Positions 1 to 7,156 of a DNA stretch of 24,426 nucleotides are shown in pieces. Below the pieces are notes generated by a model that searched no databases, was not told where the DNA came from, and saw only the letters and a list, made by a program, of their open reading frames with translations. Position 1 is the stretch's first letter. Each line of letters starts with the position of its first letter. The stretch is taken from the NCBI GenBank assembly GCA_041590075.1, contig JBFHUL010000052.1, positions 1 to 24,426 on the forward strand. The letters run 5' to 3'. The translations under genes and the position numbers were made by a program. This stretch comes from PZPK01 sp041590075 (GTDB lineage: Bacteria; Pseudomonadota; Gammaproteobacteria; Pseudomonadales; Oleiphilaceae).

Positions 1-696
1 GCGGGTGTGATGACCAGCCGGGCCGCAGCACAGGCCTTTTTTAGCGCCGGCACCAACCGTGCGATGTTCCGCTTCACCATGCTCAACCACCTGTGCAACG
101 ACATGGAACAAGTGAACGACACTTCTCTCAATCCCGATCGCATCCGTCAGGATGTATCACGCAGCCCCGGTGGCGACAGCCGCATTTTTCTCAACTCCTG
201 CCTCGGTTGCCACGCCGGCATGGACCCCATGGCTCAGAGCTTTGCCTACTACGACTATGAGTACGATGCCGACAACGACCCCGAAGGCGAATTCGGCCGG
301 CTCGTTTACAACACCATAGGCATGACCGACCCCGATACCGGTTCGCGCGTGAAAGCCAAATACCACATCAATGCCACCAACTTTGAGTACGGGTTTGTGA
401 CCCCCGATGACCGCTGGGACAACTATTGGCGTTCCGGGCAGAACCGTCTGCTCGGCTGGGATGAATCTCTGCCCGGAGGTGGCAATGGCGCAAAAACCAT
501 GGGCCAGGAATTGGCACATTCCGATGCCTTCGCCGAGTGCCAGGTGAAAAAAGTATTCAAGAATGTCTGCCTGCGCTCGCCGGTAGACAGTACCGATCGC
601 CTGCAGATCAGCAGCATGGTGACTTCATTCAGAAACAGTGGCTTCAACCTGAAACAGGTGTTTGCGGAATCGGCCGTCTATTGCATGGGCGACTAG
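1..696 (+). CDS. Exported CxxCH (c-type haem) protein, 3' part only
   Basis: The reading frame is open from the first base, so this is the C-terminal part of a longer protein; a GTG at 7 has no room for a ribosome site and is unlikely to be the start. One haem-binding motif C-L-G-C-H is encoded at 199-213, followed by a D-P-M-A-Q-S-F-A-Y-Y-D-Y stretch. That resembles the C-terminal part of planctomycete-type cytochrome proteins of the DUF1588/DUF1585 kind, where CxxCH is followed by a D-P-x-G/A motif. This is a resemblance only. Other cysteines (in L-C-N-D, E-C-Q-V, V-C-L-R and Y-C-M-G-D) could form disulphides in the periplasm. The stop lies 45 bases before the next gene on the same strand, so the two are probably co-transcribed. 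The substrate and exact family are unknown. Confidence 0.75.
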   Translation, partial: AGVMTSRAAAQAFFSAGTNRAMFRFTMLNHLCNDMEQVNDTSLNPDRIRQDVSRSPGGDSRIFLNSCLGCHAGMDPMAQSFAYYDYEYDADNDPEGEFGRLVYNTIGMTDPDTGSRVKAKYHINATNFEYGFVTPDDRWDNYWRSGQNRLLGWDESLPGGGNGAKTMGQELAHSDAFAECQVKKVFKNVCLRSPVDSTDRLQISSMVTSFRNSGFNLKQVFAESAVYCMGD

Positions 697-741
697 CCCC
701 AACAGACTCCGAGACGGCAACCAAACATCAGTGAGGTGATT

Positions 742-3231
742 ATGAATTTTGCAAACACTCCCCTATTTCGCACCGCGGCCATGGTGTTCAGTCTGATTTT
801 GCTGAGCGCCTGTGGTAGCGGCCAATCCACCCAGCAACTGGCCCAACAGGGCGGCGGTGGCAGTGGCGGCGCTCTGGCCTGCGATGCTGCCGTGCCGGCG
901 ACCGAAGATATTCAGGAATTCCGCGATGCAGTGTGTAACAACCTGATCAGTCAGAGCTGTGGTGGCTGTCACAGTGACGATGGCGATGCACCGAGTCTGT
1001 TCGCCCACAGCGACCCGAACGAGGCCTACTCGGCCGCATTCGATCTGATCAATCGTGATGACCCGGCGGCCTCACGCCTGGTGACCAAGGTGGCCGGTGG
1101 CCACAACTGCTGGGATCCTGCCAGCGACAACACCTGCGTGGTGGCCATTACTTCTTATATTGAAAATTGGGCCAACGGCACACAAAGCGAAACCAATCAG
1201 ATCGTGCTGCGCGCACCGGCCATTAAAGACCCCGGCTCCACCAAAACCCTGCCGGATGACAGCACGGATTTTGCCGGTACCGTATACCCCTTGTTGAACA
1301 CCTACTGCAGCGCCTGCCACGTGGAAGGCATGCAGACGCCCTATCTGGGCAGCGATGATATCGAAACCTCCTACGAGGCCGCGCGCAGCCGCATGGACGT
1401 GAACACCCCCTCGGCTTCCCGTCTGGTGCAGCGCCTGCGTAATGAATTCCATAACTGCTGGGATGGCGATTGCACGGCCGCCGCCAATGAAATGCAAACG
1501 GAAATCGAAACACTCGCGGCAGCTATTCCTACCACCGAACTGGACTCTGACTTGGTGGCCAGTAAAGCTCTGAGCCTCACGATTGACGGCATCGCGGTAA
1601 ATACCGGTGGCCGCTATGACGACAACGTCATTGCCCAATATGAATTCAAAACCGGTGATGGTTTTACCGCCTACGACACAAGCGGTATCGAGCCGGCCCT
1701 GAACCTTACCCTGAGCGGTAACGTGAGCTGGGTTGGCGGCTGGGGTATCCAGATTGGCGCCTCCTACATGGATGAAGACACCATGGTCACGATCCCCAAC
1801 GGCAAGGCGCAAGGCACCACCGCCGCAAGCAGCAAATTACACAGCCTCATTACGGCCACCGGCGAATATGCCATTGAGGCTTGGGTGGTGCCGGGTAACG
1901 TGACGCAGGAAGACGCGCGCATCGTGACCTACTCCGGTTCATCCACCGAACGCAACTTTGCGCTGGGTCAAACCCTCTACAACTATGATTATCTGCATCG
2001 CAGCAGTACCACCGACCAAAATCAGGCCTTCTCAACGGCCGATGCCGATGAACGCCTGCAGGCCACCCTGCAACACGTGGTACTCACTTTCGATCCGGTG
2101 AATGGTCGCCAGATATATGTGAATGGACAGCTCACCGACGATATGGACGGCGATGCGCCGGGCCTGCTCAGCGATTGGGATGAAGGCTTCGCATTGGTAC
2201 TCGGCAATGAAACCGACCGTAACTCGCTGTGGCAAGGCACCTTGCGCATGGTTGCGATACACAATCGTGCCCTGAGCGCCGAGCAGATTGCGCAGAATTA
2301 TGATTCTGGCGTGGGTGAGAAATTCTTCCTGCTGTTCAGTGTGTCGCACCTGATTGAAATGCCCGATGCCTTCTTCGTATTCGAGGTAAGTCAGTTCGAC
2401 AGCTACAGCTACTTGTTCACCAACCCCTTCTTTATCAGCCTCGATAACGCAGCCACGCCCGACAACATTGTGGTGCGCGGCATGAAAATCGGTATCAACG
2501 GAAAAGAAGCCACGCTCGGTCAGGGCTTTAAAAACGTCGATCTCACCTTGAACAGTAGCGACTATGTGGCGGGACAAGGCCAGACGATCTCGGATCAGGG
2601 CACGATTATCGCGCTGGAAATGGGGCCGGACGACGACGAATTTTTCCTCAGCTTTGAGCAACTGGATACCCACAGCAATGTGGTGATCGAAGCCGAACCG
2701 CCTGCTCCGGCAGAACCTGCAGATGGTGATCCTGCTCCGGCCATCGGCCTGAAAACCTTCGATGAAATCAATGCCTCGATGGCGGTGATGACCGGCGTGG
2801 ATAGAACCGACAGCGCCGTGGCCAATACCTTCACCACCATTCGCCAGCAATTGCCCAGCGTGGAAAAAATCGACGGCTTCCTGTCGGCCCACCAGATGGC
2901 CGTCACACAGCTCGCCATTCAATATTGCGATGCATTGGTGGAGGATACCGGACTGCGGGCGACGTACTTCCCGGGCTTTGATTTTGAGGCCAGCGCCGAT
3001 GTAGCCTTCGATGTGAGCGGCCGCAACCTGGTCATCACGCCACTGCTCGACAACATTGTCGGCAGCAGTCTCAGCTCACAACCCGATACCACCGATATTG
3101 AAACCGAACTGAACAACCTGATCGACACCCTCACCAGTTGCGGTGTGGGTTGTGCCAGTGATCGCACCGAAACCGTAGTCAAAGCCAGTTGTGCCGCCGT
3201 GTTGGGCAGTGCCGTGATGCTGGTGCAATAA
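742..3231 (+). CDS. Di-haem-motif LamG-domain lipoprotein
   Basis: An 829-residue predicted lipoprotein. The start at ATG 742 is set by GAGG at 733-736; the GTG at 736 overlaps that site. A hydrophobic N-terminus ends in the lipobox L-S-A-C, with the lipid-carrying Cys at residue 24, followed by a Gly/Ser/Gln-rich linker. Two c-type haem motifs are present: C-G-G-C-H (residues 73-77) and C-S-A-C-H (189-193). Each precedes a similar block containing N-C-W-D, so the region 60-260 looks like an internally duplicated cytochrome unit. Residues about 285-525 form a LamG/concanavalin-like domain (E-A-W-V, H-V-V-L-T-F-D, I-Y-V-N-G-Q-L and L-R-M-V-A-I-H-N-R-A-L-S). A Pro/Ala linker at about 653-668 leads to a helical C-terminal domain of unknown function with several cysteines. 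Covalent haem and surface location are inferred from the motifs. It lies 37 bases before the Tat-exported gene. The ligand could be a polysaccharide, but nothing in the sequence proves it. Confidence 0.85.
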   Translation: MNFANTPLFRTAAMVFSLILLSACGSGQSTQQLAQQGGGGSGGALACDAAVPATEDIQEFRDAVCNNLISQSCGGCHSDDGDAPSLFAHSDPNEAYSAAFDLINRDDPAASRLVTKVAGGHNCWDPASDNTCVVAITSYIENWANGTQSETNQIVLRAPAIKDPGSTKTLPDDSTDFAGTVYPLLNTYCSACHVEGMQTPYLGSDDIETSYEAARSRMDVNTPSASRLVQRLRNEFHNCWDGDCTAAANEMQTEIETLAAAIPTTELDSDLVASKALSLTIDGIAVNTGGRYDDNVIAQYEFKTGDGFTAYDTSGIEPALNLTLSGNVSWVGGWGIQIGASYMDEDTMVTIPNGKAQGTTAASSKLHSLITATGEYAIEAWVVPGNVTQEDARIVTYSGSSTERNFALGQTLYNYDYLHRSSTTDQNQAFSTADADERLQATLQHVVLTFDPVNGRQIYVNGQLTDDMDGDAPGLLSDWDEGFALVLGNETDRNSLWQGTLRMVAIHNRALSAEQIAQNYDSGVGEKFFLLFSVSHLIEMPDAFFVFEVSQFDSYSYLFTNPFFISLDNAATPDNIVVRGMKIGINGKEATLGQGFKNVDLTLNSSDYVAGQGQTISDQGTIIALEMGPDDDEFFLSFEQLDTHSNVVIEAEPPAPAEPADGDPAPAIGLKTFDEINASMAVMTGVDRTDSAVANTFTTIRQQLPSVEKIDGFLSAHQMAVTQLAIQYCDALVEDTGLRATYFPGFDFEASADVAFDVSGRNLVITPLLDNIVGSSLSSQPDTTDIETELNNLIDTLTSCGVGCASDRTETVVKASCAAVLGSAVMLVQ

Positions 3232-3268
3232 ACCCGGTGATACCAGAATTTTCTAGAGGACGACGAAC

Positions 3269-4867
3269 ATGTTAATCAAACGTTCACGCCAAAAAGCTTT
3301 TGATCTGGATGCACCCATGCGGCACGACGATCACGCCAAACCCCGTACCCGTCGCGAATTTATTTCGCAGGGCTTCATGGCCGGCAGTGCCTCGGTGTTC
3401 GGCTCATCTATTTTCAGCTTGTTCGCCAGCCCCGGCAGTGCCTCCGCGGCGCTTTCTTCCGACCTGGAAGCGCTCAAGGGCAGTTGCGGCATTGCCGTGG
3501 AAGGCGCAGGCAAAATTCCGTTCATCTGCTTCGATCTGGCCGGTGGCGCCAATATCGCGGGGTCCAATGTATTAGTGGGCGGACAAGGCGGTCAGGAAGA
3601 TTTCTTGAGCACCGCGGGCTACAGCAAACTGGGCCTGCCGGGCGACATGATTCCCTCGGCAGCGAACCCAGACAGCCCCAGCAACGATTTCATTAATCGC
3701 GACCTGGGGATTGCCTTTCACAGCGACAGTGCCTTTTTGGCGGGCATTCTGGAAAAAACCGATCCCTCCACACGCGCACTGGTAAACGGCGCGATTATCC
3801 CCGCGCGCTCCGAGAACGATACCGGCAACAATCCGCACAACCCCATGTACGGCATTTATCGCGCCGGCGCCGACGGTTCCCTGCTGAGCCTGATCGGCTC
3901 GCGCAGTTCCGAATCCGGCGGCAATTCCATGGCGCCCATGAGTCTGATCGACTCACAAGTGCGCCCCACCAAGATTGACCGCCCCAGTGATGTCACCGGA
4001 CTCGTCGATGTGGGCGATCTGATTGGCCTGCTGAGCCAGGAAGACGCGGTGGCCGTCATGGAATCCATTCAGCGCATCAGTGATGCCAAAATGGATCGCG
4101 TGAATACGCAGATTACCACCGATGAGGTCATTAAGGAGCTGGTGCGCTGTGGCTATGTGAAAAGTGCCGACATTGCCGACCGGTTTGGTGATCCGACGAC
4201 GCTCAATCCGGAACTGGATGCCGACATCGTGGGCCCGGGTGGTATTTTCAGCAGCGAGGAATTCAACAGCGACAGCGAGTTCCGCAAAACCGCATCGGTG
4301 ATGAAACTGGTACTGAATGGCTTTGCGGGTGCCGGCACCATTACCATGGGCGGCTTCGATTACCATACCGGCGAACGCGGGACCGGGGAACGCCGCGACT
4401 TGCGGGCCGGCCGCTGCATGGGGGCGTGTCTGGAATACGCGCGGCGCCGCAATATGCCGCTAATGCTCTACGTATACAGCGATGGTTCGGTGGCCAGTAA
4501 TGGCCGTATCGATGATTCGATGGATGGGCGTGGTAAAGGCGAATGGACCGGCGATAATCAGTCCACGGCTTCGGCCTTTTATCTCGTGTTCGACCCTCGC
4601 GCCACCGACCGCCCCACTGCCATCCGCCAGCAAATTGGCTATATGCGCAGCGATGCCTCGGTGGAGACAGCGTCCAGTCCAGCAGCCAACAACGTGAACC
4701 TGCTGGTTCAAACCGTGCTGCTCAACTACATGGCCCTGCACGGCGAAGAAGGCAATTTCGAGAGTGTGTTCCCGACCCACGGCCTCGGTAACGGCATCTC
4801 GCGCGATCGTTTAATGGGCTTTGGCAGACTCGCCTCGGTGAGCAACAGCGGGATTATTATTCCTTGA
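3269..4867 (+). CDS. Tat-exported DUF1501-like protein
   Basis: A 532-residue protein starting at ATG 3269, eight bases after AGAGGA at 3255-3260. The N-terminus carries a twin-arginine signal T-R-R-E-F-I-S (Arg 28 and 29), a hydrophobic segment, and a likely cleavage site A-S-A/A near residue 60, so it is probably exported folded. The early F-D-L-A-G-G-A-N-I-A-G segment and the later G-G-F-D-Y-H-T-G and Y-V-Y-S-D-G-S segments match in order the landmarks of DUF1501 proteins (G-G-x-D, G-W-D-x-H and the late beta-strand motif). I place it as a distant relative, not a certain member. DUF1501 proteins are commonly encoded beside exported cytochrome-type proteins, which fits the two upstream genes. 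No enzymatic activity can be assigned from sequence. It ends the operon; the next gene is convergent. Confidence 0.75.
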   Translation: MLIKRSRQKAFDLDAPMRHDDHAKPRTRREFISQGFMAGSASVFGSSIFSLFASPGSASAALSSDLEALKGSCGIAVEGAGKIPFICFDLAGGANIAGSNVLVGGQGGQEDFLSTAGYSKLGLPGDMIPSAANPDSPSNDFINRDLGIAFHSDSAFLAGILEKTDPSTRALVNGAIIPARSENDTGNNPHNPMYGIYRAGADGSLLSLIGSRSSESGGNSMAPMSLIDSQVRPTKIDRPSDVTGLVDVGDLIGLLSQEDAVAVMESIQRISDAKMDRVNTQITTDEVIKELVRCGYVKSADIADRFGDPTTLNPELDADIVGPGGIFSSEEFNSDSEFRKTASVMKLVLNGFAGAGTITMGGFDYHTGERGTGERRDLRAGRCMGACLEYARRRNMPLMLYVYSDGSVASNGRIDDSMDGRGKGEWTGDNQSTASAFYLVFDPRATDRPTAIRQQIGYMRSDASVETASSPAANNVNLLVQTVLLNYMALHGEEGNFESVFPTHGLGNGISRDRLMGFGRLASVSNSGIIIP

Positions 4868-5083
4868 TGCGGTGAGTCGGCAGATGCGGGACGGAAGACG
4901 GGAAACGCCTCTCACGCTTCCACTCGTTCACATGTGTCGGCCTGCCCACATCAAAGCAGTGTGAAAAACACGCACCTCTGGCAATTCGGGCTGATCCCTT
5001 TTGGGGTCACCCCAACCTCCTGCCTACCGCAAAGCGTCTTCTGTCTTCCGTCTTCCGTCTTCCGTCTTCCGTCCAGCGATTCA
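4868..5083. repeat. Convergent spacer with TCTTCCG heptad array and inverted copy
   Basis: This spacer separates the Tat gene from the oppositely oriented apbE. Four perfect tandem copies of TCTTCCG run from 5044 to 5071, preceded by degenerate copies. A 13-base inverted match to the array lies near the other end: GGACGGAAGACGG at 4889-4901 pairs with CCGTCTTCCGTCC at 5062-5074. A short perfect hairpin, TTGGGG-TCA-CCCCAA, is at 5001-5015 without a T tract. I see no gene here and no conventional intrinsic terminator. Confidence 0.7.
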
Positions 5084-6073
5084 TCATCCCTCCGGCACCA
5101 TCAATCCATTCGAATAATGCATCTTGAGTGCCGCGTCGATAATAATCGCGTCGAAATCCGGCATGCGGTTAATCAGAGCCAGACCCTGCTCCACGCCCAT
5201 CACAAACACCGCGGTAGACAGGGCATCGGTTTGCAGTGCATTGGGCCCGAGAATGGTGACACTTTGCACGCCCTGTGCGGGTTTGCCTGTATTGGGTGAC
5301 AAAATATGATGTACGCGCTCGCCCGCCTCATTGATAAAGAACCGCTCGTAATCACCAGACGTGGAGATGGCCACATCACTTAGGGGTAAGCGCACGGCAT
5401 GTTGTTCCGGCGCACGCGGGTGTTTGATGGCAATCACCCAGGGATAGCCTTTCTTATCACCCAACAGGCGCGCGTCACCTCCAGCGGAGATGTGCGCATG
5501 GGCGACCCCGGCGCTGCGCAACAACTGAATGGCCTGATCCACGGCATAACCTTTGGCAATGCCGCCCAGATCCAGAAGAATGCGGGAGTCGGAGAAGTGC
5601 ACGGTTGACGCATTGGCATCCAGCAACACATTGCGATACGACAGCGCCTGCTGCGGCGCCAGTTGCTCCGATGTGGGCTGAAGCCCTGCACGGAAGTCGT
5701 ATAAATATCCGGTGGATGCAAAAGTAATATCGAAGGCGCCCTCGCTCAGCAGCGCCATGTGGTGAGAAGCCTGCAGCAAACGCATCAGTTCACCGTCCAC
5801 GCGCACCGGCCCGGCCGCGGCCTGCGCGTTGACATGACTCAGCGTAGACCCGGCATCATAGCGATTGAGCTTGGTATCGAGTCGTGAAAACTCGCGTTCG
5901 ACCGCCCGAACAAGGCTGGCATTAAGCGCTGCGTCCTCCAGACAGTAAAACTCCAGACTGACCCGCGTGGTCATGGCCTGAAACGCGTGCTGACACCATT
6001 GCTTCGCCTCTCCCTGCGCGCCTGCGTGCCAGCAAACCAGCAGCAACCCAAAGGCCAGTATCCATCGATCCAT
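5084..6073 (-). CDS. apbE: FAD:protein FMN transferase (ApbE family)
   Basis: ApbE enzymes use Mg2+ and FAD to attach FMN covalently to a Thr/Ser of exported or membrane flavoproteins. This 329-residue protein has the family landmarks: a D-L-G-G-I-A-K-G-Y-A-V-D block starting at Asp168, an S-A-G-G-D-A-R nucleotide-binding turn, and T-D-A-L-S-T with Asp283, the usual Mg2+ ligand region. The N-terminus (W-I-L-A-F-G-L-L-L-V-C-W-H-A-G-A) is a Sec signal. It lacks a good lipobox, although many ApbE proteins are lipoproteins, so the mature form may be soluble in the periplasm. The start at 6073 gives the complete signal peptide but has no obvious Shine-Dalgarno sequence. It lies 70 bases downstream of the membrane gene at 6144-6623 on the same strand. 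No Nqr, Rnf or other known flavinylation target is encoded in this window. Confidence 0.93.
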   Translation of the reverse strand: MDRWILAFGLLLVCWHAGAQGEAKQWCQHAFQAMTTRVSLEFYCLEDAALNASLVRAVEREFSRLDTKLNRYDAGSTLSHVNAQAAAGPVRVDGELMRLLQASHHMALLSEGAFDITFASTGYLYDFRAGLQPTSEQLAPQQALSYRNVLLDANASTVHFSDSRILLDLGGIAKGYAVDQAIQLLRSAGVAHAHISAGGDARLLGDKKGYPWVIAIKHPRAPEQHAVRLPLSDVAISTSGDYERFFINEAGERVHHILSPNTGKPAQGVQSVTILGPNALQTDALSTAVFVMGVEQGLALINRMPDFDAIIIDAALKMHYSNGLMVPEG

Positions 6074-6143
6074 TGTGTGTAATTCTATAATGCGGCAAAA
6101 AATCCAACACTACTCAAGCTGGCCCGCTGGGGCAAGCAAAGGA

Positions 6144-6623
6144 TTAACCCTGCGCACGTTTGCGGGTATCGCGCAGACGATATTCGTAGTGGCCGGCACT
6201 TTCGTAAATTTGCACATTCGGGTTATCCGGCGAAGGGTGACATACGATTTTGACGCCCTGCGCTCGTGCGATGAAACGCACCTCGTCTTCCGAAATAAGC
6301 AGGTCACGGTCGGCAATACGTACTTCTTCCCTAGGGTGGTCCGGATGCACCAGTTCCTGCATCGCCCAGCGATCCATCGCGGGTTTATAGGTCATATAGT
6401 ATTTGCCATAGGACAAATACAGCGCCAGGCCGCCCAACAGGGCGACGCCCCACACCCCCTCCTCCGCTCCATTGCGGGCCAGAGACCAGAGTAAGGCTAC
6501 GGCCAACATGGCCAGGGCGCCGAGTAATTTCAATTCATAGTGGCTAAAGATCTGTGGTGCAGGCACGCCATAATTGGGAAGACGCAGCAGCCACTTGCAG
6601 AGGCGATGAAGACGCTGATGCAT
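6144..6623 (-). CDS. Two-helix membrane protein of unknown function
   Basis: A 159-residue protein. The start at 6623 was chosen because AAGGAGG (6631-6637 on the complement) lies seven bases upstream; a longer in-frame start at 6725 lies upstream of the predicted promoter. The N-terminus is basic. Two adjacent membrane segments (L-K-L-L-G-A-L-A-M-L-A-V-A-L-L-W and G-V-W-G-V-A-L-L-G-G-L-A-L-Y-L) are separated by a short polar turn. About 85 soluble residues follow, containing Y-M-T-Y-K-P and I-S-E-D-E-V-R-F-I-A, probably cytoplasmic by the positive-inside rule. I do not recognise the family. It is divergent from arsR and upstream of apbE on the same strand, so co-transcription with apbE is possible. 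No sequence feature ties it to arsenic. Confidence 0.8.
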   Translation of the reverse strand: MHQRLHRLCKWLLRLPNYGVPAPQIFSHYELKLLGALAMLAVALLWSLARNGAEEGVWGVALLGGLALYLSYGKYYMTYKPAMDRWAMQELVHPDHPREEVRIADRDLLISEDEVRFIARAQGVKIVCHPSPDNPNVQIYESAGHYEYRLRDTRKRAQG

Positions 6624-6658
6624 GAGAAACCCTCCTTCGCGTGGTTCATCTGGACAGC

Positions 6659-6707
6659 AGACGAACCGTCTACACGTGTATATAGTCAAGCCCCACTCCC
6701 ATCGCAA
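6659..6707 (-). promoter_or_regulatory. Sigma-70-type promoter and palindrome for the membrane gene
   Basis: Read on the complement, TTGCGA (6702-6707) and TATATA (6679-6684) are separated by exactly 17 bases, which fits a sigma-70 promoter. The perfect palindrome TACACGTGTA (6671-6680) overlaps the -10 box and the expected start point, so it could be an operator. AGACG-AAC-CGTCT (6659-6671) just inside the leader is a small inverted repeat. Function is inferred from position only. Confidence 0.55.
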
Positions 6708-6733
6708 GTCCGGGATGAAAAGCACGACAGTAC

Positions 6734-6762
6734 TTGCTTATATTTGTTTAGCCAAATATATT
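6734..6762 (+). promoter_or_regulatory. arsR promoter with embedded ArsR-type operator
   Basis: TTGCTT (6734-6739) and TATATT (6757-6762) are 17 bases apart. A perfect 8-base inverted repeat, TATATTTG-N6-CAAATATA (6739-6760), fills the spacer and overlaps both boxes, as expected for an ArsR-family repressor site that blocks RNA polymerase. The expected transcript start, about seven bases after the -10 box, falls at or next to the arsR ATG at 6769. No Shine-Dalgarno sequence is visible, so the message may be leaderless. Confidence 0.7.
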
Positions 6763-6768
6763 GCTCAC

Positions 6769-7101
6769 ATGGATACAGCATGTTTATCGCAACAGTTTAA
6801 AGCGCTTTCGGACCCCGTGCGGCTGCGGCTTCTGGCCCTGCTCTGTGATCGGGAAAGCCTGTGCGTGTGCGATTTGATTGAGGCCTTGCAGTTACCACAG
6901 AGCGTGGTATCGCGCCATCTTTCCTATCTGCGCAGGCACGGGCTGGTGAGCAGCGAACGACGGGGCACATGGCAATATTACCGCCACTGTTTGGGAGAGC
7001 ACCCGGTTTTGAGTCATGCCCTACACGCACTTTTCCGCGGCGCAGGCGACATACAGCGCGACCGACGCAGACTCATCAATCATCAGGCATGTTGCGAGTA
7101 A
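6769..7101 (+). CDS. arsR: ArsR-type As(III)-responsive repressor
   Basis: A 110-residue winged-helix regulator of the ArsR/SmtB family. Conserved landmarks are A-L-S-D-P-V-R-L-R-L-L, the metalloid site C-V-C-D-L with Cys32 and Cys34 (as in the classical R773/E. coli type, where arsenite binds cysteines at the start of the recognition region), and the DNA-reading helix L-P-Q-S-V-V-S-R-H-L-S-Y-L. The protein ends in a vicinal Cys108-Cys109 pair. ATG 6769 was chosen because homology begins there and the promoter lies just upstream; a longer in-frame start at 6622 would place the promoter inside the gene. The gapdh and arsJ genes follow on the same strand, and the inverted repeat at 6739-6760 is the probable autoregulatory operator. 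Confidence 0.93.
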   Translation: MDTACLSQQFKALSDPVRLRLLALLCDRESLCVCDLIEALQLPQSVVSRHLSYLRRHGLVSSERRGTWQYYRHCLGEHPVLSHALHALFRGAGDIQRDRRRLINHQACCE

Positions 7102-7156
7102 ACGACTGAACGCAAAGGGTGCACCACACGCCGCCCGCTCACACGAGGAGAACACT

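Noticed and set aside
2032..2922. Open frame of 296 codons on the minus strand inside the LamG lipoprotein gene (also 1072-1812 on the minus strand).
   Set aside because: The plus-strand gene has a signal, lipobox, haem motifs and domain matches across this whole range; the reverse frames show none.
4868..5083. CRISPR-like array from the TCTTCCG repeats.
   Set aside because: The units are directly adjacent heptads without spacers, and no cas genes are present.
6622..6768. A longer arsR start that would add 49 residues before ATG 6769.
   Set aside because: ArsR homology begins at 6769, and the predicted promoter and operator would fall inside the coding region.
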